Of a stretch of 64,000 nt of DNA, positions 55,240-64,000 are shown piece by piece. Positions within the stretch are counted from its first letter, which is position 1, and every line of letters begins with the position of its first letter. Origin of the DNA: Ruminococcaceae bacterium OttesenSCG-928-A16 (GTDB lineage: Bacteria; Bacillota; Clostridia; Oscillospirales; Ruminococcaceae); contig JAJDJP010000005.1 in NCBI GenBank assembly GCA_030267215.1, positions 1 through 64,000 on the forward strand, written 5' to 3'. The notes under the pieces were generated by a model. The model saw nothing but the letters and a program-made list of their open reading frames with translations, was not told where the DNA came from and did not search any database. Position numbers and translations under genes: made by a program.

Positions 55240-56214
55240 TTGAAACAACTAAAAAAACAAACATTTGCGGGTGCCCTTTCTGTTGTGCTGGCAGGGCTGC
55301 TGTTGGCCGGGTGCGGCGCAGGCAGCGAGTATTTTCATATAGATGGAAGCCCAAAACTTGCGAATGAAAACTTTGGGCGCACCCCGCCGCCGGTTCAACT
55401 TGCAGTGTTTGATAACACCCAGCCCGCAACCGAAGAACGGGACGGCAAAACCGGCACGATAGACCTTACCAACATTGCAAAAGGGTATGTGGCTGCCGCC
55501 AGCAAAAGCGGGGTAACCACCAAGTTTCGGGTTAAAAAAGGCGAAGAATATTACGATTACGACCTTGACAATACCGGCAAGTTCGAGGTATATCCGCTTT
55601 CGTTAGGTGATGGAACCTACGAGTTTACCATTTTTCATAACATAACCGGCAACCAGTACGCCACCTTTTTAACCCAAAGCGTAAGCGTGCAACTAGAAAG
55701 TGAGTTTGCCCCCTTTTTGGTGCCCAGCCAAATTGTAGATTATAACGAAAACACCGATTGCATTGAATTATCGTACCAATTGGCACAGCATGCCTCTACC
55801 AATGTAGAGGTGGTGGCCACGGTGTACCACTGGGTTAAAAACAATATTAGCTACGATACCGAAAAGGCGATTGAGGTGCTAAGCAACACCCTTTACCGCC
55901 CGGTGCTAGATGAAATTATACAAGAAAAAACCGGTATTTGTTACGATTATGCGGCGGTTGTGGCGGCTATGCTGCGGGCAAACGGCATACCCTGTAAGCT
56001 AATTATGGGCAACGTGCAAACACCGCAAGATGGCAGCGTGTACCATGCCTGGAATATGATTTGGCTGGAGGAAGTTGGCTGGATTGCGGTGCAAATACCC
56101 ACCACCCCCGAAGAATGGGAACGCATTGACCTTACCTTTGCCGCTGGTTCGGGCAGCTCTATAGAGGATTTTATTGGAGACGGCAACAACTATACAGAAA
56201 TGTCGGTGCATTAA
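55240..56214 (+). CDS. transglutaminase-like lipoprotein
   Basis: 324 residues from a TTG (MKQLKKQTFAGALSVVL); no other start keeps the signal peptide. The lipobox LLAGC places the lipidated Cys at 25. The middle section is beta-rich. The C-terminal transglutaminase-like domain has the triad Cys in KTGICYDYAAVVAAMLR (about 234), His in VYHAWNMIW (about 269) and Asp in ERIDLTFA (about 297), so it may be an active cysteine protease or amidase on the outer cell surface. It is the first gene of the pilus-like cluster; the link to pilus work is contextual. Confidence 0.85.
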   Translation: MKQLKKQTFAGALSVVLAGLLLAGCGAGSEYFHIDGSPKLANENFGRTPPPVQLAVFDNTQPATEERDGKTGTIDLTNIAKGYVAAASKSGVTTKFRVKKGEEYYDYDLDNTGKFEVYPLSLGDGTYEFTIFHNITGNQYATFLTQSVSVQLESEFAPFLVPSQIVDYNENTDCIELSYQLAQHASTNVEVVATVYHWVKNNISYDTEKAIEVLSNTLYRPVLDEIIQEKTGICYDYAAVVAAMLRANGIPCKLIMGNVQTPQDGSVYHAWNMIWLEEVGWIAVQIPTTPEEWERIDLTFAAGSGSSIEDFIGDGNNYTEMSVH

Positions 56215-56268
56215 AAGGTTTGGCAAAGCCAAAACACCAGCAGTTTGTGAAATAAAGGGAGAAAAGAT

Positions 56269-57318
56269 ATGCCGGAAAAAATGAAAATACAATGTTTGCC
56301 CCCGCAAGAACTGGCCGTGTTTTTTGAAAGCATGAGCATGTTGCTGCACACCGGTGTAATTGCGGGCGAAGCCCCCGGTATTATAGAGGGCGACGTGGAA
56401 CCGGGCAAGCTAAAAACTGCCTGCCAAAGGCTAAACGAAATACTAGAAAGCCAGCAGGCGCATACCGTTAGCGCCGCCATGCATCAAAGCGGCCTTTTCC
56501 CCGAATACTCGGTAGAAATGTACCGCATTGGCGAAGCATCGGGCCGGCTAGAAACCATTAGCCAGCTGTTAAGCCGGTTTTACCGCCGGCAAGACATTGT
56601 AAACAGCAACGTGCGCGGGGCCATTGGCGGGCCAATATTGCTGCTTGCCATGATGAGTATTGTGCTGTTTTTTTTAATTTTATATGTGCTGCCGGTGTTT
56701 CAAGGGGTATTTAATTCTCTGGGGGCTTCTTCTGCGGGGGGCATGCAAATGGCGTTTACCGCCTCGCGCATTGCCATGGCTGTGGTAGGGGTTTTGCTGC
56801 TGGGGGTTATTACGCTGTTGGTGCTGTATTTAATACCCGCCACCAAACAAAAAGTGCTGCAATTTTGTAGCATACTGCCCCCAGTGCGCCGCATTATGTA
56901 CATGGTTTCGGCCGGGCGTTTTACCCAAGGGCTTGCCATGCTTATGGCTAGCGGCATTGGCGCCCCCGAGGCACTGGACAGAGCCACGGCGCTGGTGCAG
57001 GATAAAACCATTCAAAAAAACTTGCCCGCCTGTAAAAAAATGGTAGAAGAGGGCGAAGACATTGGCAAGGCATTGGTGGCAAGCGGCGTGCTGGTTGGTT
57101 TCGAGGCAAGGGTGCTGTTATCGGCGGCACGTGCGGGGCAAACCAGCATTGTGCTAAGCCGCCTGGCCGAGCACTATGCCCAGCAGGCCGATGCCGGCAT
57201 AGAAGGCATACTAAGTATGCTGGAGCCCGCCCTGGTTGGCATTTTAAGCGTTGCCATTGGCGTTATTTTGCTTTCGGTTATGCTGCCACTTACCGGCGTG
57301 ATGAGCGCAATACAATAA
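56269..57318 (+). CDS. pilC: type II secretion/type IV pilus F-domain protein (PilC/GspF-like)
   Basis: 349 residues; GGGAGAAAAG precedes the ATG. Two T2SSF domains are visible, each with a small helical bundle followed by membrane segments: ELAVFFESMSMLLHTGVIAG and RFTQGLAMLMASGIGAPEAL. Three or four membrane segments are seen (LLLAMMSIVLFFLILYVL, VVGVLLLGVITLLVLYLI, ILSVAIGVILLSVMLPLTG). PilC-like proteins form the inner-membrane platform that couples the ATPase to pilin movement. The N-terminal region is shorter than in PilC (about 400), as in many Gram-positive versions. Confidence 0.9.
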   Translation: MPEKMKIQCLPPQELAVFFESMSMLLHTGVIAGEAPGIIEGDVEPGKLKTACQRLNEILESQQAHTVSAAMHQSGLFPEYSVEMYRIGEASGRLETISQLLSRFYRRQDIVNSNVRGAIGGPILLLAMMSIVLFFLILYVLPVFQGVFNSLGASSAGGMQMAFTASRIAMAVVGVLLLGVITLLVLYLIPATKQKVLQFCSILPPVRRIMYMVSAGRFTQGLAMLMASGIGAPEALDRATALVQDKTIQKNLPACKKMVEEGEDIGKALVASGVLVGFEARVLLSAARAGQTSIVLSRLAEHYAQQADAGIEGILSMLEPALVGILSVAIGVILLSVMLPLTGVMSAIQ

Positions 57319-57385
57319 CCTGTTTTAAAAACTGTTGCCCGGTTTACAATAACCCATAATTTTGCAAGTAAAGGAGAATGCCCCC

Positions 57386-57715
57386 ATGCAATCAAAACAT
57401 GGCAAACATGGCAAAAAAAGAAGACAAATGTTTTTTATGCTGCTGGGCGTGGCGCTGTTTTTAATGGTGTTGTGGGCGGCGCTGTGGGGCGCTAAAAAAC
57501 TGCCGGGGGCTGCCAGCCAAGAGGGGGCCGCCAATACCCAAAGGGCTATACAACATGCGGCGGTTTTGTGCTACGCAAGCGAGGGCTTTTACCCGCCCGG
57601 CCTTACTTATATAGAAGAAAAATACGGCGTGCAGATAGACTATGATTATTATGTGGTGCGCTACGAAATATTTGGCAGCAATGTTATGCCCCAAATTAAA
57701 GTTGTGCTAAAATAA
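57386..57715 (+). CDS. small single-pass protein of the pilus-like cluster
   Basis: 109 residues; AAAGGAG lies upstream of the ATG. A basic N-terminus (KHGKHGKKRRQ) and one membrane segment (MFFMLLGVALFLMVLWAAL) precede an exported domain with AIQHAAVLCYASEGFYPPGL and YDYYVVRYEIFGSNVMPQI. There is no G-F-x-x-x-E prepilin cleavage site. It was not assigned to a named family; the fixed place between the F-domain protein and the DUF4860 gene suggests an accessory assembly component. Confidence 0.7.
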   Translation: MQSKHGKHGKKRRQMFFMLLGVALFLMVLWAALWGAKKLPGAASQEGAANTQRAIQHAAVLCYASEGFYPPGLTYIEEKYGVQIDYDYYVVRYEIFGSNVMPQIKVVLK

Positions 57716-57783
57716 TAACGTTATGTAGCTAATTTTACACGGCCATTTAACAATAAACGCTAAGCAGAAAGGTGGTGCACCCC

Positions 57784-58278
57784 GTGCAAAAAAAACAAAA
57801 AAGAAGCGGCATAATAGCGGGCGTGCTGCTGCCCATGGGCATTATTTGCCTGTTTGCGCTTGGCTCTTTGGTGTTGGCGCTATATGGCGGGCGGGTGTAT
57901 AAAAGCATACAACTTTGCGGTGCCGATGAATTTGAAACCACCATTACCGCCAACTACCTGCGCACCAAACTTTCGCAAAACAACAAGGTAGATGCCATTT
58001 GGCTGGCAAACCAGGGCGGCACACAGGTGCTTACCATAGAACTGAAAACAGACGAAGGCGTGTACGAAACCCGTATTTTTGTGCACCAAGGGCAGCTGAT
58101 GGAGTCCTTCACTTCGCAAAGCAAGGCCTTTGCGGTAGAAGATGCCGTGCCTATTTCGGCCGTGCAAAGCTGCACCTTTTCGATACTGGACGACAACCTG
58201 TTTTTGGCCGAGATAACCTCCCCCAATGGCGCTTTTACACGGGTGGCATTTGCACTGGTGCAAGGGGGTAGCGTATGA
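57784..58278 (+). CDS. DUF4860 family protein
   Basis: 164 residues from a GTG with GAAAGGTGG 8 nt upstream (an upstream GTG at 57772 is possible). One membrane segment (IIAGVLLPMGIICLFALGSL) is followed by a beta-rich domain with RTKLSQNNKVDAIWLANQGG and YETRIFVHQGQLMESFTSQS, a pattern I associate with DUF4860, a family found beside pilus-like genes in Firmicutes. It is probably a minor pilin-like subunit without a classical cleavage site. The stop overlaps the next ATG by four bases. Confidence 0.72.
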   Translation: MQKKQKRSGIIAGVLLPMGIICLFALGSLVLALYGGRVYKSIQLCGADEFETTITANYLRTKLSQNNKVDAIWLANQGGTQVLTIELKTDEGVYETRIFVHQGQLMESFTSQSKAFAVEDAVPISAVQSCTFSILDDNLFLAEITSPNGAFTRVAFALVQGGSV

Positions 58279-58691
58279 AAAATAAGTATTCTGGGCTTGC
58301 CTTTTTGGCCGAACTGTTAATTAATGTAGCGGTGTTTAGCGCAGCTTGTGCCATTTTGGTGGGCGTTTTTAGCGATGCTTCGCTGCTTGCCAAAAAAACT
58401 ACCCGCGAAAGCCTTGCCATGGCCGAGCTATATACCCTTACCGAAATAATAAAAGCAGAGGGCGAAGACGCTTTACCAGGGGCGGCCGTGCAAGCCGATG
58501 GCAGTTTGCTGCTTACCTATACCGAAGACTGGCGGCAAAGCAGCCAGCCGGCGGCCTACACCATAACCCTGCAACTTACCCCCACCGCCCAAAAAGGCGG
58601 CACCTTAACCGATATTGTAGCGGTGGCAAACACCCAAACCGGCGAAGAAATTTGCCGCCTGCAAACCGCCCACTACCGGCAAAACGAATAG
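58275..58691 (+). CDS. pseudopilin-like protein with divergent N-terminus
   Basis: 138 residues, ATGA-coupled to the DUF4860 gene. The N-terminus MKNKYSGLAFLAELLINVAV resembles a type IV prepilin (short basic leader, Gly, hydrophobic helix with an early Glu), but the Glu is at +6 after the Gly rather than +5 and the +1 Phe is Leu. The helix is followed by a small globular part with QPAAYTITLQLTPTAQKGG. It may be a minor pseudopilin, processed by an unlinked peptidase or not at all. Confidence 0.68.
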   Translation: MKNKYSGLAFLAELLINVAVFSAACAILVGVFSDASLLAKKTTRESLAMAELYTLTEIIKAEGEDALPGAAVQADGSLLLTYTEDWRQSSQPAAYTITLQLTPTAQKGGTLTDIVAVANTQTGEEICRLQTAHYRQNE

Positions 58692-58772
58692 CCTATAGCC
58701 AAAACAAAGTTTTAGCAATAAAAACCAAACCGGTTTTTAATTGAATCAACAATATAAAGGAGGTGCTGCCGC

Positions 58773-59249
58773 ATGCAAGAAACCCAAAGGCGCCGTACCG
58801 GCGTTGGCACAGGTACGGTTTCTCTGCTGGTAATTTTTACGGTTTTATGCCTGGCCACACTGGCGCTGCTCAGCACTTCCACTGCGGCCTCTAACCGGCG
58901 CATTAGCCAGCGCAGCGTGCAAAACACCATTCAGCTGGCCAATGTGCAGGGGCAGGCGGCCCAAAAACTGGCCCAGCTAGACACCGCCCTGCTGGCCTTG
59001 CCAAAAACTGAAGACGACGCACAGTATTATACCCAGGCTTTGCAGGCGGCTAAAAACCTGGGCTGCGAAGGGGATGCCGCCCAAAACACCGTGTGGTTTA
59101 CCCTGCCCATTACCGAAACCACAACCCTGATAACCAAGGTACAACTTTTGCCGCCGGGCAGCGATACCCGCTACCAAATGGTAGAGCAAAGCAGCCAAAT
59201 AACAGGCGAATGGAGCCCCGAACAAGGCGGTATTTTGTGGCCGGGGTAA
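58773..59249 (+). CDS. PilX-like single-pass protein of the pilus-like cluster
   Basis: 158 residues; AAAGGAGGTG lies upstream of the ATG. The N-terminus RRRTGVGTGTVSLLVIFTVL then CLATLALLSTSTAASNRR resembles PilX/GspK-type minor pilins that start with a basic leader and a long helix. The C-terminal part has TVWFTLPITETTTLITKVQL and a Gln-rich end. There is no clear cleavage motif. The neighbouring genes suggest it is a structural or minor component. Confidence 0.65.
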   Translation: MQETQRRRTGVGTGTVSLLVIFTVLCLATLALLSTSTAASNRRISQRSVQNTIQLANVQGQAAQKLAQLDTALLALPKTEDDAQYYTQALQAAKNLGCEGDAAQNTVWFTLPITETTTLITKVQLLPPGSDTRYQMVEQSSQITGEWSPEQGGILWPG

Positions 59250-59324
59250 GGCTGCCATTTTGGTTTTAACCCGTGTGCATTAGCCCGGCAGCATGTTGCC
59301 GAAACAAGAAAGGAACCCGAACCT

Positions 59325-60389
59325 ATGGAATTGCAAGCCCTTTTACAGCGCGCGGTAGAGCTAAGCGCGTCAGATTTATTTTTGATTGCGGGCTCTCCCC
59401 CCGCCCACCGCAAAGATTCGGTAGTGGTTACCGATGGCGAAGAACCCCTGGCCGTAACCGAGGTAGAAAGACTGGTGCGGGAAATTTACGCCCTAACCAA
59501 CAACCGCCCTATCGAGCGGCTGCTGGAAAGAGGCGAGGACGACTTTTCTTTTTCGTTGCCGGGCGTGGGGCGGTTTAGGGCCAACGCTTTTAGGCAGCGT
59601 GGCAGCCTTGCGGCGGTGGTGCGGGTGGTTATGTTTAACCTGCCCAATTTCCAAAATCTCTCTATCCCCAGCTGTGTAATGGATTTAACCGAGTACACCA
59701 AAGGCCTGGTGCTAATAACCGGCCCGGCGGGCAGTGGTAAATCTACCACATTGGCCTGCTTGGTAGATAAAATTAACGAAGAACGCGCCAACCACATTAT
59801 TACCATGGAAGACCCCATTGAGTTTATTCACCGGCACAAGCAAAGCATTGTAACCCAGCGCGAAATTAACAACGATACCCACACCTATGCAAGCGCCCTG
59901 CGTGCCGGGCTGCGCCAAAGCCCCGATGTTATTTTGGTGGGGGAAATGCGAGACCTGGACACCATTGAAATAGCCATGACGGCGGCCGAAACCGGGCAGC
60001 TGGTGCTTTCTACACTGCACACCATGGGTGCGGCCAACACCATTAACCGCATTTTAGATATTTTCCCCCCGGGCCAGCAGCAGCAAATACGGGTGCAGCT
60101 ATCCATGGTGTTGCAGGCGGTGGTTAGCCAGCAGTTGGTGCCCTCGGTAGAAGGGCCCCTGCTGCCGGTTTTTGAAATTATGCTGCCCAACCCCGCCATT
60201 CGCAACATGATACGCGAAAACAATATCCACCAAATTAACTCGGCCATTTATGCGGGCATGGCCAGCGGCATGGTTACTATGGACCAAAGCATTTTAAATT
60301 TATACAATGCCGGCAAAATTACAGCCGATACCGCCCTAAAGCATTGCGTTAATTTAAACGAAATGCAAAAAAAGATAGAGGGCCAATAG
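59325..60389 (+). CDS. pilT: PilT-type retraction ATPase
   Basis: 354 residues; AAGAAAGGAA precedes the ATG. The sequence is a typical PilT: N-terminal SASDLFLIAGSPPAHRKD, Walker A TGPAGSGKSTTLAC (about 131-144), Asp box ITMEDPIEFIHRHK, Walker B SPDVILVGEMRDLDTIEIAM and His box GQLVLSTLHTMGAANTINR. PilT powers pilus depolymerisation. It is the only motor ATPase in this cluster; no PilB-type extension ATPase is present within the window. The C-terminal AIRNMIRENNIHQI box is intact. Confidence 0.95.
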   Translation: MELQALLQRAVELSASDLFLIAGSPPAHRKDSVVVTDGEEPLAVTEVERLVREIYALTNNRPIERLLERGEDDFSFSLPGVGRFRANAFRQRGSLAAVVRVVMFNLPNFQNLSIPSCVMDLTEYTKGLVLITGPAGSGKSTTLACLVDKINEERANHIITMEDPIEFIHRHKQSIVTQREINNDTHTYASALRAGLRQSPDVILVGEMRDLDTIEIAMTAAETGQLVLSTLHTMGAANTINRILDIFPPGQQQQIRVQLSMVLQAVVSQQLVPSVEGPLLPVFEIMLPNPAIRNMIRENNIHQINSAIYAGMASGMVTMDQSILNLYNAGKITADTALKHCVNLNEMQKKIEGQ

Positions 60390-60444
60390 CTGCTGGCTAG
60401 CGGTAGCGGCGGGTTACAGGCAGGGGCAAAAGCACCTTGCCGGT

Positions 60445-60508
60445 GCCGGGCACGAACAAAGAAGCGCCCCAAAGGGCGGGAATGGAACCCACTTAGTGGG
60501 GAATAAAA
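60445..60508 (+). promoter_or_regulatory. leader element copy C
   Basis: Begins GCCGGGCACG, then GAAGCGCCCCAAAGGGCGGG, then ACCCACTTAGTGGGGAAT, 13 nt before the BTAD regulator start. CCCACTTAGTGGG forms a hairpin next to its ribosome binding site. It is the best preserved of the three copies together with B. Confidence 0.55.
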
Positions 60509-60520
60509 GAGGGTGACCCA

Positions 60521-63062
<2,542 letters not shown>

Positions 63063-63086
63063 ACGATAAATTTAAATAGAATTTAC

Positions 63087-63127
63087 AAAAGCAATAAACC
63101 TCCTGCTGAGGGGGGTTTATTGCTTTT
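63087..63127 (+). terminator. eno terminator
   Basis: 14-bp stem AAAAGCAATAAACC / GGTTTATTGCTTTT with further C/G pairs near the loop; usable in both directions. Confidence 0.88.
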
Positions 63128-63151
63128 AAAATGGGGCAAAATGGTTTGCCA

Positions 63152-63174
63152 TGAAAATGATGATATCATTTTCA
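63152..63174. promoter_or_regulatory. Fur-like palindrome upstream of prmA
   Basis: Perfect arms TGAAAATGAT and ATCATTTTCA separated by GAT. It resembles the TGAAAAT..ATTTTCA iron-box type. It lies about 50 nt upstream of a TGG-TATACT -10 element (63222-63227) that probably serves prmA. Confidence 0.45.
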
Positions 63175-63360
63175 ATGAAATTCACTGCACCACCACCGCT
63201 GTTTTTTAAGCAATAAAATGGTATACTAAATGCAGCAAAAACGACGTTGGCTTTTTAACATGTTTTTAAACACGTAAAGTATGCGTACCTTTAGCCTTAA
63301 AGCCAAAGACGCTGCGCAGTAAAATAAACAGCTTTTATAATGCCCAAAAAGGAGTACACG

Positions 63361-64000
63361 ATGGAGTGGACGGATGTTTGCATACAGGTGCCAAAGGCCC
63401 AGGCAGAGGTAGCTGCCGATATTGCCACCGGTATTAGTGGTGGTGGTTTATACATAGAGGATTATAGCGATTTGGAGGAGCAGGTGCTGGCCATCGCTCA
63501 TATCGATTTAATTGAGCAAGAGCTGGTGGATAAGCCCCGCGATGTGGTAAAAATTCATCTGTATCTTTCGCCAGAAGAAAACCCAGCCGAAGTGCTGGAC
63601 CTGCTGCATAGCAGGCTGTTTGCTGCCGGTATTGATGCAAGCCTTGCCACCGCCGGCGTGCAACAAGAAGACTGGGAAACCGCCTGGAAAAAATATTACC
63701 ACCCCATAGAGGTGGGCCGCCGCTTGGCGGTGGTGCCCAGCTGGGAAGATTACCCCGAAAATGGCCGTGTGCGGCTGACCTTAGACCCCGGCATGGCTTT
63801 TGGCACCGGCACCCACGAAACCACCTTTTTATGCCTGGAATTATTAGATACCTTGGTGCAAGGCGGCGAAACCGTGCTGGATATTGGCACCGGCAGCGGT
63901 ATTTTGGCGGTTGCCGCCCTGCTGCTTGGGGCAAGCACCGCCCTGGGCATTGATATTGACCCTATGTGTGTGCGCACCGCAACCGAAAACGCCCAGCGCA
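63361..64000 (+). CDS. prmA: ribosomal protein L11 methyltransferase, truncated by window end
   Basis: The first 213 residues are visible (full length about 310). AAAAAGGAG precedes the ATG (MEWTDVCIQVPKAQAEVAAD). The N-terminal substrate-recognition domain is followed by DYPENGRVRLTLDPGMAFGT (the conserved PGxAFGTGxH region) and the SAM motif VLDIGTGSGILAVAALLLG (about 173). The enzyme trimethylates L11. The reading frame is open to the edge. A Fur-like palindrome and a promoter lie upstream. Confidence 0.94.
   Translation, partial: MEWTDVCIQVPKAQAEVAADIATGISGGGLYIEDYSDLEEQVLAIAHIDLIEQELVDKPRDVVKIHLYLSPEENPAEVLDLLHSRLFAAGIDASLATAGVQQEDWETAWKKYYHPIEVGRRLAVVPSWEDYPENGRVRLTLDPGMAFGTGTHETTFLCLELLDTLVQGGETVLDIGTGSGILAVAALLLGASTALGIDIDPMCVRTATENAQR

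Overview
The window looks like a roughly 50% GC chromosome segment from a Gram-positive anaerobe of the class Clostridia, probably Oscillospiraceae/Ruminococcaceae-like. This is inferred from gene content and order only. The support is the rpmH / dnaA-dnaN-yaaA-recF-remB-gyrB-gyrA origin block, a single-chain pyruvate:ferredoxin oxidoreductase, a small 2[4Fe-4S] ferredoxin, RicT and DarA homologues, a PyrK-dependent class 1B PyrD, Gram-positive Shine-Dalgarno sites (AGGAGG) and many intrinsic terminators. The window contains the replication origin: rpmH is divergent from dnaA, and the dnaA-dnaN gap holds DnaA-box-like sites followed by five consecutive CTA triplets (a DnaA-trio) and an AT-rich tract.

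Layout. 0-10.2 kb: rpmH (-), oriC and the replication/topoisomerase genes. 10.3-15.8 kb: uncharacterised membrane proteins, a DUF2975 + XRE regulator pair split by a long hairpin element, a DUF4173/4153-like protein and a Nudix ADP-ribose pyrophosphatase. 16.1-19.7 kb: pyruvate:ferredoxin oxidoreductase. 19.9-33.6 kb: a mixed accessory zone with YcxB-like, YitT, SagB-type oxidoreductase, HAD phosphatase, BCAT, uridine phosphorylase, heme-type membrane protein, alpha/beta hydrolase, two lipoproteins, tRNA-Arg(ACG), MATE exporter, a methyltransferase, and MYG1 coupled to a GIY-YIG nuclease. 34.0-41.5 kb: a rhomboid-like protein, then a B. subtilis yaa/yab-type run (yaaO-like, darA, holB, ricT, ferredoxin, yabB, rsmI, YfcE-type phosphoesterase) that lacks tmk, yaaR and yabA.

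42.8-52.1 kb: a pyrimidine locus (pyrC-carA-carB-pyrK-pyrD-pyrF-pyrE, no pyrB). Its leader looks like an E. coli pyrBI-type translational attenuator, although pyrC itself carries a +1 shift in a C7 tract. 52.2-53.3 kb: an ArsR-DUF5714 pair bracketed by two copies of a short dispersed repeat. 53.6-54.8 kb: argG. 55.2-60.4 kb: a reduced type IV pilus-like cluster (transglutaminase lipoprotein, PilC/GspF-like protein, four small single-pass proteins including a DUF4860 member, PilT) with no PilB, peptidase or obvious major pilin in view. 60.5-61.7 kb: a BTAD regulator with a degenerate GGDEF-like C-terminus. 61.8-64 kb: eno and the truncated prmA.

Points most worth a second look: the pyr leader, the reduced pilus-like cluster and its regulator, a ~60-nt element present in three different 5' leaders, the DnaA-trio origin, the ATC start codon of the phosphoesterase, and the near absence of GATC in the window. 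All domain calls come from reading the protein sequences; no database search was run.
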